From Lanius collurio (lineage: Eukaryota > Chordata > Aves > Passeriformes > Laniidae): a stretch of DNA of 64,000 bases. Numbering within the stretch: position 1 is the first letter of the stretch; each line of letters opens with the position of its first letter. Under the pieces are notes generated by a model that ran no database searches, was not told the DNA's origin, and saw nothing but the letters and a program-made list of their open reading frames with translations. Shown one piece after another: positions 25,701 to 35,900 of this stretch. The DNA is taken from the NCBI GenBank assembly GCA_020086605.1, contig JACBWW010000016.1, forward strand, positions 9,349,317 through 9,413,316. The letters are read 5' to 3'. Position numbers and translations under genes: made by a program.

Positions 25701-27341
25701 GTTAAAAGTTTGGATAACTCAATCCTTAAAATTATTCAAAACATAGCACACTGCTAGGACTGTGTTAGTTACTCTACCTCTTCAGATGTACTTAAAGACA
25801 GCTGAGAAATAATAGTTTCTAATATGTTGAGCTCTTCCCTTGAATCCTCAATTTCTTGACAACATAATTTCAAGTGGTTATGTTGCTGTGCAGTAAGCGC
25901 TCTCAGCTCCTCATTTTCACTTATTAGAGCACTTTTCTCTTTAAGTACTATTTCTTTTTCAGAAAGTTCACTCTCAAGCTTGATGATCTTCTGATCAGAC
26001 AGACTCAGCATTGATGTCATTTCAGTGTTCTTTGCCTCTAGAGTTTTAATTTCTTCTTTTGTGTTGCGATTCTCTTCCTTTAATTGCCTAAAAAGACATT
26101 TATAGCTCAACATAGAGGATCTTCATTATTAGAAGCAGAGACTTATTAAGGAGACTCAAGCTAACATAAGGGCCCACTCCTGCCAAAACGGCCTAAAGAA
26201 CAACAGTTAAGACAGGAATGTGAGCGTGGACAACACATGTAAATTGAATACCCCCAAAATATCTGTGCAGGTGTTTGTCCAAACCTAACAATTCTAAAGA
26301 CAACCAGCTGATGGTTGCCTTCCCTCATTTAAGCAATGAGTGAATTTCCAAAGAACTCCTGAAAAAAAGAGGGGTTCATCTTGAAATTAAACATACAAGA
26401 AGCATAAAACTTGTAACAATGGGAGTTGGGACAGAGAGCAGTCAAAACCAGGTTTGACTGTTCCATAAGCTGCAGTCAGCATCACAACCTCCACTGAGGC
26501 CTGAGTGCAGCCTCCCCATCAGATGCCAAGAGTATCCTTCATTCTAGCTGGACTGCCAACATGGTATGCAACAGGCAGGGGCCCACAGCTGGCAGTGCGA
26601 GGGGACTCACTGGCAGGTGCATGAGCACCCCACGGGCAGAGCATAGGTACACAGCAAACCAGAGCAGCCACATGGCCCTCAGGAGCAGCCAGCGACCCGG
26701 GGAATCAGTGCCCCAGAAGGCTTGGGGATTCTTACTGGGAATGAGTGGCAGAAGGTGGGATTAAAGTGTTTAAAAATTAGTTACAGAAAATAGGTAGAAA
26801 TGTATTGGTTTGAACTACATGAATTGAGTACCATATTCACGGTGACATCTGCAACATGCAATTTCTTCTATAATAACTGTGCAAAGAATTTTTTAAAGCC
26901 TTTGTGTTACCTTAGCTGCTCCTCTAGGATGTCTAGATCCTTTCTGTAGCTGATACACTTTTCATTCAACTTCTCTTTTTCTTTTTCACAATTAACTAAA
27001 CGTTTTCCCAATATTGCTTCTTCAGCTTTAGCCTTAAAAAGCAAATATTTTTCATTAGTGTACAACAATAAGCTAAGCTTCCATGGTCAAGAGGCTATTT
27101 TTAAAAGAATATTATGAACACTGTGCCCTTGTTGGTAAGTTAGTAGGTAATACTATTGCTTACTATTGTGAAGTGGAGAGACACAAAGAGATTTTCTTTT
27201 TCTGTCATTTAGGAAAAAATTAACTCAGTATTTTAGGGCATATTTATCGCTAACCCGAGCTCCCTGGTTTCTGTGCTGGAGTGTGAGGTGCTGCGACCTT
27301 CCAAGAGTGTCTTGTTAGCAGAGCTGCTGAGCAGGACCAGC

Positions 27342-27373
<32 letters not shown>

Positions 27374-30300
27374 GCTTCAGTAACAGGGGTGAGCAGCAAA
27401 GAGGCAGGAAGGGTCTCTGCACTGAGCTCCATGGACGGAGGTTTATTGCATCCACACCGTGAAGGAGTCAAGAAGGGAAGACAAGACACAATGGAGGGTC
27501 CAGGTTTAAGCACGGGAGCGGGGCAAGCACCAGGGACCAGTGATGTGAGGGCACAGGCGGGACTGGGGAATGGGAACCACTGGGAAGCTCTGGGGGAAAG
27601 GCGAGGGGCAAAGGCCAGTGGGGGGAACCGAGAGTGGAGAACTTTCTATGGCATGGAACATGTAATAGTAGCAAGGGGGTGGAGGGGCCACGGGCCAACC
27701 AGGATAGCAGAACTGGGGTAGATTAACATAACAGAACAAAGCATCCTGGGAGAGACTTTTCTGGTCACCCTAACCTGAGGGGCTTCTTTTGGTACTATGG
27801 ACTTGTCCCACCACGGACTTTCTTTGTCCCTTGTAATGTAGGTTCACCAGCCACCACACATATTTGTGGCTGGCAACCCTATTCCACAAGGAAAGAAGTT
27901 TAATTAAAAAAAAATTCTCTGTAAGAGCTAACTGTATTTTCTCTTCCCACAAGGCAGGAAGGATTAACAATTTTGATCATAGGAACATCGGGAGAAGATT
28001 TCCTTTTCATCTTAGCTCTTCTTCAGCACACGATTTATTGAACAGCTTATACATATGGAGAAAAAGAATTCTTCTAAAAGGACCTTGTTTTTTTAAAATG
28101 TAAACTTCCCAGATGGCAAGCAGGAGACAGAAGAAAGAGCAGCAGTATTAGGATACTCCCAGGATGCTGAGTCCAAAGATCTAGACTGTGCAAAGACAGT
28201 GTAAAATTATATAACAATTTATCACCACAAAGAGTTGCTTACCCTGTCCCACCTCTTGACTCACTGAAGAACTTGCTGCTATTAGCTGCTTGGCCTATTG
28301 GAAGAAAAATCTTAATATCATGGCAAATACAAGGGAAGAAAAAACTCTCACCTTTTCTAATTTTTCAGTTATTTCTGCTTTATACTTTGTGAAAGCTCTT
28401 GTCAGCTCCTCCACATTCAACAAAGCTTCATTTCTTTGCTGTTGTGCTCTACCAAGCAAAAGATGAAAACCTATTTCAAAACCCACAAACTCCAGCCATT
28501 AGTGTAACTATCTTCTCCAGCTACTAAAAACAACTACTACAGTAATTAATTCTTTCTTCTTCCAACTTTCCAAGCCCCAGATATCAGGCAAGAATGTGTT
28601 CCAAGAAACAACCCAGACTCCCCCGTTTCCCTCTATCACTCCACACCACTGCCCCTTCCCCTCATTACTCATTAGGGAAGAAGCTGGCAGAGTAACCTCA
28701 GGACAGCTCAGGTATGCAGTCTGTTCAGGACAGCCAACACAGGCACACAAGAATTGCTGCTGCTCCGTAACATTTCTCTCTTGCACTAAGGGACTTGTGG
28801 GGATAGGACAGTGAGTGCCTCATCAAACTACAGCCAACCCTCAGATCGGTGCCTCTCAGTCTGAGGACCACTGCCCATTTGGAGGTGGCAAAAGTATGCA
28901 GACAAAGGGATAAAAGCATTTCAGAACAAAAAAATAGCACTAGTCTAAAGCACTTCAGTTTGCCTGAAGAACAGTAAGTTGTTGGAATTAATGATGAAAA
29001 GTAAACAATAATAATTATTAATACTAACCATAATGTCATATGTTGCCTTTAAAACCTGGCAGAAGCTCAGCTTTTCTAAGTACCAAAATATTTACATTTG
29101 CAACTAGTAACTAAGTACAACTAGTTCCCCACATGCTCTGAATGAACAGCAGTCATAAAGCAAAACATTTATTAAATCAGCAGTGCAAGCCCCATAATAT
29201 TTCAGGTTTTCTTGCCATAAGAAGGTAAGAAGTAATTTCATAGGTAGAGGCACAAGTTAAACAGAGTTTGCATTTGAATGGTTCAAGAAATGCTTTCCCA
29301 AGACATTTATTCAGTTAGTTTTTGCCCCAGTTAATTTCAGTTAATTTAATACAGTTAAATTAATAGGGCAGGTAGAGATCCTTGTATTTATTCCACTCAC
29401 TTCTTTAAAATCACATTTTGGAGGTGATAGGAGTGTTCATAGCAACTTCCAATAGTCAAATTCCCTAACCCTCCCAGTGGTGACAGAACCACTAGGCTAA
29501 AGGAGGCAATAGGAAAGGGAAATGGGGACTGAAATGGAATTACAGCACCCTTTGCAACAGCACCATATGGACAGATACGACTAAGGATAACACAAAAATG
29601 TTCTCTTGATTGAGTTGTGCTTTTACCACCTTCCTCACACCAAGGAATACTGCTGAATACCAAGTACCGAGCATACACTGCAAGTTCTTGCAAGACAAAG
29701 ACAAAAATAATTGAGGAAATATATATTCTGGACACTGAAGCTTTCCACTGCAGTACATCCATTCTGAAGAAAAAAATAACAGCTGATAAACTGGTTACTA
29801 CTGTGTGCTATCAGCTGGCAACTACCAGCTAATTTCAAGATTTTAAATGTGCCTATTTAAATAATCATTACCTTCCCACAGAATTTCCCCCTTAAGAAAA
29901 ACATCCTTAAAACAGAAAAGCAATTTGATTCCACAAAGCAAACAATGGAAATACACACTCATGCTTTATTATTCTAGGCTTCATTAAACAAAATTAGTTA
30001 GTTACTGTTACCTCTTTTCTCGCTTGCTTTGTTCAATTAACTCCATTTTCAGATTTTTATAGCCCTTTTGATATCTTTGCAACATGTGTTCTCTTTCTGT
30101 TGCTGTTTTCTGATTTTGATCCAGTCTATCTTCTGCATCTCTAGCAAATAAACAAAGCATAATAAAAAAATAAGAACCTTTTGTAAAGAAAATAGATTTC
30201 TGATGTTCTTTTCTGCACATGATGTTCAAGAAGTGCTAGACAAATATGCTATAACTCTCAAAACTGGGTTAAGAACACTCTTAGTCTACAGACTTCCCAG

Positions 30301-32261
30301 GAGTATGTCTGCAGTCTGGAGTGGTGTCTAAGACTTGGCAATGGGCACCAGGTGTCACAACTGCCAAGGATCCAGAGAGCTGTCTTTGTGTCATGAGCTC
30401 TGATCACAGAAGTCAAACTTTCTCTGCCAAGATGTGTGATTGGAAAAGAACACTAAAATATAAATTCAACATAAGTATTTTTATCTTTCTTTGTGAAGAC
30501 AGACTAGTGAGATATTAATTGACTATGACATAACATGAGCTTGTAAGGCAAGTTGACAACCAGGTATGTGTTCCTGATGCCTCTGAACAGTGTTTACAGC
30601 AGCTTTATGTGGCCATTTGCCTTGATTAATGTATTACTGAAGAAAGAATTCTTTATATTACAAAGAACACAGTCACGTTTAGAAATACCTATGCTTGTTA
30701 CATGAGAATATATGTGGTCATGCAGCAAACAATCACTCTGTCCAGATGCAAGGGCACATCCATATTCAGCACACATTATAAACTGGGGGGTTTTACCAGT
30801 CTTTATCATTTTTCCTCAGTTTCTTGAAGTACATTCAGCACAAACTAAACCACCTCCCTCCTCCTATAAATAGCTCTGAAATTACAGTTTAAGACACAGA
30901 TTACATGACCCACAAAGTACCAGTAATTATATCATCCCTAAAAAGAGATTGGACTAGCAGGGAGGCAACAATAAAAACTATTTTAAAGTACACTTATTAC
31001 TTCAGAATTTTATCTTGAGCTGAAACTTCTGCTTCCAAATTTACAATCTGTTCTTTCAGCTTCGGAATGCTGACTAAATGTGTACCTAAAGTGGCCTCAA
31101 GATAGGAAATCTGAAATACAAACATATTTGGAGTTACATTAACATTTGCACATATACAGGTGAGAAACATAAGAACAATCTGCTTACTGAATGACAGTGC
31201 TCTTAACCTTACTGTAAATTATGTTTGTTCATCTACACCCCTTAAGTCCAATTTTCTGCTCGTTTAACATTCCTTCCAGTTCCAGTGTGATAAGCTATCT
31301 AGCAAAATTATTTCTTTATAGGTTGATCTTGTCTCTTGCTTTTCCCCAAAGGTTTATATTCAAATATTTCTTCTTTCAGTGCCAGGCAGTCAAACATTTT
31401 GTTCATATATTTATTTGTACTGTTTTGGAGATAACATTTCTCAAACAAAACACACTAAGAATAGCTATATAATATTATATATAAATAATATAAATAAATA
31501 AATTAATAAACACATAAAATAATATAATAAAAATAATATAAATAAATAAAAGAACATAGTTGTCCTGAAACAAACCTGTACAGACAAGTACACACTAAAT
31601 TAGTAATGATTAGACACAATATTCCCTTCTAATTCACCTTCACTTTTTTCAAAATAGTAATACTAACCTAACCTAAGAGATCAACTATTTTCATTTCCTA
31701 GACAAATGATTACAGTGCCATTATTATTACCATTAATGTCTATGTAGCTCAGATACATGAATGTACAGTACTAAATACATTACTGAACTATTTTTTTTCA
31801 TAGTGTATTTTTCATTTTGTGGCTTACTGTTGTTAGACTAAAATTTGGAACATAAACAGATGGAATTCCTAATTAATATAGTTGTTTTGCCCATGGAGAT
31901 AGAGATTCCAAAGTATTCTGTCCAAGGGTAATATTTAATATTCAAATATTTACTAAATATTAAATATACCTATTTAATATTACACAGATTAAGATAAGAC
32001 AAAACCCAACATATTCTGCTTGGAATTATAAACTCAAAAATCATGGTCACTGGGTGTCTTAGGGTTTGTGTTTCTCTTTGATGAATACACTAAAGATACG
32101 TACTTTTGTTTTTGACTGCATCAATTCAAAGTTTAATGTTTCCACTCTGTTCTTTAGGCAGTGGTTCTGAGAAGTCAAAGATGCATTTTGCTCTTGAAGG
32201 GTGTCCAACTTCTCCTGAAGATGTTCATTTTCTTCCACAGTTTTATCCAAAGTTGTGGATA
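13587..32261 (-). CDS. CCDC18: CCDC18, coiled-coil domain-containing protein 18 (21 exons seen; 5' end missing)
   Basis: Coding exons in transcript order: 32261-32104, 31110-31001, 30140-30012, 28448-28352, 27032-26911, 26087-25778, 25586-25483, 25373-25213, 24661-24441, 23671-23561, 22963-22832, 22096-21962, 21381-21304, 19799-19683, 18331-18164, 17706-17564, 17120-16957, 16180-15967, 15401-15302, 14275-14159, 13718-13587. Every junction keeps frame; the total is 1006 residues plus stop. The protein is almost wholly heptad-like coiled coil rich in E, K, Q and L, with no catalytic domain. Recognised by segments such as [44 protein letters not shown] and [14 protein letters not shown], which match mammalian CCDC18 in order. 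The human protein (about 1454 aa) is a centriolar-satellite component. Roughly the first 110 residues are missing into the assembly gap, and the C-terminal 300 or so are not found. Shares a promoter region head-to-head with TMED5. Confidence 0.95.
15555..15588. repeat. Short direct repeat
   Basis: The string aattatattcctggt occurs twice in succession inside a CCDC18 intron. It is probably a small slippage duplication. Confidence 0.6.
18829..18850. repeat. Poly(A) tract in a CCDC18 intron
   Basis: An uninterrupted run of about 20 A on the plus strand followed by A-rich sequence. It could be the tail of a decayed retroposed copy, but no body is recognisable beside it. Confidence 0.6.
24441..24661 (-). 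CDS. CCDC18: CCDC18 internal exon with corrected 5' boundary
   Basis: The frame from the preceding exon (ends AAT CCA GGA G) needs two bases before a codon. That selects the acceptor CTTTGAG|AGAGG after a pyrimidine tract, giving [15 protein letters not shown]. The apparent ORF start at 24641 (after CAACAG) would skip 20 nt and break the frame. Confidence 0.85.
26440..26765. other. GC-richer patch in a CCDC18 intron
   Basis: Within the intron between exons at 26911 and 26087. Visibly richer in G and C (strings such as cacagctggcagtgcgagggg) than the surrounding AT-rich DNA. A plus-strand ORF crosses it but resembles no known protein. Possibly an old repeat insertion; not identified. Confidence 0.4.
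27245..27770. other. GC-rich island with (CA)n in a CCDC18 intron
   Basis: About 520 bp of G/C-rich sequence, including a (CA)14 microsatellite, inside the intron between exons 28352 and 27032. The composition is sharply different from its flanks, and open frames on both strands look compositional rather than coding. Candidates are an unclassified LTR or other insertion, or a local GC-rich regulatory patch. Confidence 0.45.
27342..27369. repeat. (CA)n microsatellite
   Basis: Fourteen uninterrupted CA units within the GC-rich intronic patch. Confidence 0.95.
28265..28294 (-). other. Possible 30-nt cassette exon of CCDC18
   Basis: Between the exons at 28352 and 27032 (both junctions phase 0) there is an acceptor TTTTTCTTCCAATAG at 28295 and a good donor TCA|GTGAGT at 28264. 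They bound 30 nt that read [10 protein letters not shown] in frame. Inclusion would add ten residues to the coiled coil. I know of no mammalian counterpart, so this is a prediction from splice signals only. Confidence 0.3.
31466..31552. repeat. AT-rich low-complexity tract
   Basis: Repeated ataaata/aataata motifs inside the CCDC18 intron between exons 32104 and 31110. Simple-sequence DNA. Confidence 0.85.
32104..32261 (-). CDS. CCDC18: CCDC18 most 5' visible exon
   Basis: Starts with two bases of a split codon after CTTACTCAG and encodes [18 protein letters not shown] onward to LMQSKTK, with donor AAA|GTACGT. It corresponds to roughly residue 110 of the mammalian protein, so one or two upstream exons must lie in or beyond the N gap. 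Confidence 0.9.
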
Positions 32262-32315
32262 CTGAGTAAGTCTAGACATAAAAATACATTTCAGTAAGAC
32301 TAGACATAAAAACAT

Positions 32316-32401
32316 GACATAGAATCATAAATAGTTTGGGTTGAAAGGGAAATTTAAAGGTCATTTATTCTAACCACCTTGCAATGAGCAAGGGCAACCT
32401 A
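32316..32401 (-). mobile_element. CR1 LINE 3' fragment running into the gap
   Basis: The plus strand reads agaatcataaatagtttgg, then ttgaaaggga, then ctaaccaccttgcaatgagc, the antisense of the familiar CR1 3' end (tagaatcatagaatggtttgg, ttggaaggga, ccaaccccctgccatgggc). The element therefore points leftward on the minus strand, with its body continuing into the Ns. It is diverged, so old. Confidence 0.8.
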
Positions 32402-32734
32402 NNNNNNNNNNNNNNNNNNNNNNNNNNNNNNNNNNNNNNNNNNNNNNNNNNNNNNNNNNNNNNNNNNNNNNNNNNNNNNNNNNNNNNNNNNNNNNNNNNN
32501 NNNNNNNNNNNNNNNNNNNNNNNNNNNNNNNNNNNNNNNNNNNNNNNNNNNNNNNNNNNNNNNNNNNNNNNNNNNNNNNNNNNNNNNNNNNNNNNNNNNN
32601 NNNNNNNNNNNNNNNNNNNNNNNNNNNNNNNNNNNNNNNNNNNNNNNNNNNNNNNNNNNNNNNNNNNNNNNNNNNNNNNNNNNNNNNNNNNNNNNNNNNN
32701 NNNNNNNNNNNNNNNNNNNNNNNNNNNNNNNNNN
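32402..32734. other. Assembly gap (333 N)
   Basis: An unsequenced run. It separates the CR1 fragment in the CCDC18 5' intron from the CpG-rich TMED5 start, and must contain at least the CCDC18 first exon(s) and most of the shared promoter unless the gap length is arbitrary. Confidence 1.
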
Positions 32735-32740
32735 AGGGGC

Positions 32741-32750
32741 GCCCCGCCCC
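32741..32750 (-). promoter_or_regulatory. GC box (Sp1-type)
   Basis: gccccgcccc, the reverse complement of the GGGGCGGGGC Sp1 motif, 47 bases upstream of the TMED5 ATG. No TATA box is visible in the sequenced part. Confidence 0.6.
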
Positions 32751-32797
32751 TCGGTGCCTGCGCGCGCGGGGGCTCCGCGCGCCGAGGCGCTGCCGCG

Positions 32798-32977
32798 ATG
32801 GGGCTGCGGGCGCTGCTGGTGCCGCTCGGGTGCCTCGCGCTGCTGCTGCCGCCGCCCGGCGCCGCCGAGTTCAGCCCCTCCCTGGACAGCGACTTCACGT
32901 TCACGCTGCCCGCCGGCCGCAAGGAGTGCTTCTACCAGCCCATGCGCAAGGAGGCCTCGCTGGAGCTCGAGTACCAG
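32798..32977 (+). CDS. TMED5: TMED5 exon 1: signal peptide and start of GOLD domain
   Basis: 60 codons, very GC-rich, ending LELEYQ. The donor reads CAG|GTCGGG, with C at +3, a poor match to GTRAGT. The following exon begins V LDGAGLD in phase 0, confirming the junction. Confidence 0.95.
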
Positions 32978-35900
32978 GTCGGGGAGGGCGGGAGGGCGCG
33001 TCTCCCCCTGCGGTGTCCCGAGGGGAGCTGGAGTCTGCATCCCGTCGTGGCGGCGGCGCCGCCGTCTCCGAGCCGTCTGCCCGTCCCCCTGAACAGCGGC
33101 TCCGCCAGGCCCTGATGCCGGCAGCTCGGTCCTGCCTTGCTGGGGCCGCAGCCTCGGCCCTGAGGGGCAGTGCCTGCCGAGGGATGCGGTGCCCGGCCCC
33201 GAGCAGCGGCCGTGGGGCTCCGCCGGCCTGACCCGGGCGCGGGAGGCCAGCCCTGCCCGGGACTCTGCCGGGCTCGGCGGCGCCCGCAAAGCCATGTTGG
33301 AATTGTGCGCTGTTAGAAGTTCTGCCTTCGGGAGTTAAAAATTAACTTACCTGCCTGTTTAATTATTCTTATAAGTTCTTTGGTGGTTTGGGGGGACTTT
33401 TTTGTTTCTACTTTAGAAGAGCTCAAATCGCCATCTTTTAAAAGGGCAGAATGTAGAAAGTTCACAGTTGTGACCTTGTGTTGTAGCTCTGAAGCGTAAG
33501 GAACGTTGTGCTGATGCACAGAGCCCGAACTTGCCTGTCTTTATGCTGATATTAAACACCTTTCACCTCAATGATGAAGGTTTTACAGAACCAGCTGAAT
33601 TTAACAGACTACCATTAAGATTTTAATGTCCTTCTTGGGAAGAGTCGAGTTTCCCAGGGATGTCTGGGATAGATTTCGATCTCAAACTTCTTTTTTTTCC
33701 TCCTTAAAATAAAGACTTTTTCTCCAGTAAAATAGGCACAGTGAGGGAAGCTGCCCTGAAAAGTCTCCCACCCTGCTACTACTGTGCCTCGAGGCTGGCC
33801 AGGATCTGTTCTCTTTCCCTCCATCTATTTTACCCTTCTGTTTCCCAACTGAAAGATAAAGCTGAAATTCCTGGTTATTTCTAATTTCTAATTTCTAATA
33901 CTGTTACATGTAGAACTGAACAAGAATGAAAGACAGAGGTGTTGAAGCTTTGTTCAGAGCCAAACAGAAGTTTATTTTGCAGAGTAGGATTTTAGTTTGA
34001 TCATAAGCTAAATAAAGACATTATTTTAGAAAGGGCTAATGTGTATAACATTATACACATAACTTATTTTTACTCGGGCATTAATTTGTTAGCACTACTG
34101 TTAACAGGAATTATTAATCTTTCTATTTCGATGTGTAGAAAAGGAGCTCTGCATATTATTGCAAATAGATTTATTTTGTACTTAATTATGTTAGTGGCTA
34201 AGGCATAGGAATATTTAACATAGGATGCAGGTCATTCTCCAAAGAAATAAGGTAAACACTATGCAAATATAAAGGTTCTTTTCTGGGTGATTAGACTGGA
34301 GCATACCCCTAAAGATATGTCACTGTATATGGTTTTTAATTTGATCAGCTGTTAGCTAGTAATTTTCTTTGTCCTTTATCCAATTTTTTTTTATTTTTGT
34401 AAGTCTACAGAGTCAGTTTGAGTCAGTGTAAACTTTGCCCTCCATTTCAGCAGGAGCAGACTGCTTTACTGAAAAAGCTCACTGGAAAATGAGCAAACAA
34501 AAAATTCCCCTAGCATGGACTTAAGTAATGTCATAAAAATGATCCCTCTCCACCTGCTTAGGCAGTTCCTACCTTCCCTATAAGGAATTTCTACAACACA
34601 ATAGGTGTGGTGAAACAACTGTAGCTGTGTTATACAGTTAAAGCAGCACAACTTTGTAATGCTGTAGACACTCCCTGAGAACTTAAGAAGCTAAATGCCT
34701 TCAATTCCTCCTGCCTTTGGGAAAAGAGAATGCCGTGGCAGAATTCAGACCTTACATGTGAATCAAAAGGTGAGAAGGACTTGTGGTACAGCTTTGATTG
34801 GCCTTAAGAGGTTTGATCCTGTTTTCAACGCTGTCAATTCACCCAACAAAGATATCTTAGGGGTGACAGCCCATAGTGTTCAAGTATGTGTAACACGTAT
34901 GTACAGAAGAGTGACTTGTTAAAACTTTTCTACCGCTGAAATGGGAGTAGTGCAGGTACTTGGCAGTCAATGACATCTGCCATAGAAGTGCTAGACTTAG
35001 ACATCTGTTGTTGGTATTTTTATCAGGTTGTTTAACCCTGCCTGTTGATAAAACTGTATGCATTCTTAAAAGTAATTAGGGAAAGGTTCAATATAAGCCC
35101 AGCCTTGCAGGTTTAGATCACATTTAATTTAAGATTCTGAAATTGCTAAAATGCTTTTAGGTTGAGCCGTGTTTTAATCTGTTTCCAGTTAATTTGGTAT
35201 CGGCTCATCCAGACAGATTATTCTTTCAGATTCTTGTTTTGTCTGTTCCCTTACCTAAAAATGTTTGCCTTCCCCAAAAATGTTGCTGTCAGCAATGCAA
35301 ACAGGAATTCCACTGGTTGGAGGTTGGTTATTTTTGTTTGTTTCACAGGTTCTGGATGGAGCAGGATTAGATGTTGATTTTCATCTGCTGTCCCCAAAAG
35401 GTGAAACTCTAGTTTTTGATGAAAGAAAATCAGATGGAGTTCATACGTAAGTTTAAAATCTTCAAACTCAGAAGTGTTACATAAAGAACTTTTGTGGTTT
35501 CTTTGGCAAATACAACTAAAATGAAGATTGAGTACTTTTTATTCCTTAGTATTACAAAAGACTTTCTAATAGGACAGTTTGAGAACATCAGTTTTCTTTT
35601 TATAGACAGTGAATGCTTTTTACATGGACTGTACCATGAAGTGAAGAGTATGTTTGTTTTTATTATAGATGTTCATTTTCAGTGGATAAAAATAATTATT
35701 AATGAGTTGAAAAAGGTCTCCATATCTAATATCAAAAGATCATTTCAGTCATACAAATAACAAGGTAAAAAGTCCCCTATTTTTCCAGTCCTTTTGTCAA
35801 AATAGGTAATATTTGCTGCAGTTTTACTGTACCGTATAAGAACTCCACATATTGTGTATTTTTTGGTAATAATTAACAATTATTCAAAATCCTTGAAAAG

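Larger units (their letters stand above)
32735..33295. promoter_or_regulatory. CpG island of the CCDC18/TMED5 divergent promoter (right part)
   Basis: Dense in CG dinucleotides (cgcgcgcggg, ccgcgcgccgaggcgc), in contrast to the rest of the window, and stops sharply near 33300. It covers TMED5 exon 1 and the start of intron 1. The two genes are transcribed away from each other here, as expected of a bidirectional CpG promoter. Confidence 0.85.

Noticed and set aside
27389..27721. Overlapping ORFs on both strands in the GC-rich intronic patch
   Set aside because: Open frames on both strands at once reflect low stop-codon frequency in GC-rich DNA; G/P/S-rich products without motifs.
32365..33295. 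Long ORFs crossing the N run
   Set aside because: Their length comes from untranslated Ns; only the TMED5 frame from 32798 is real.
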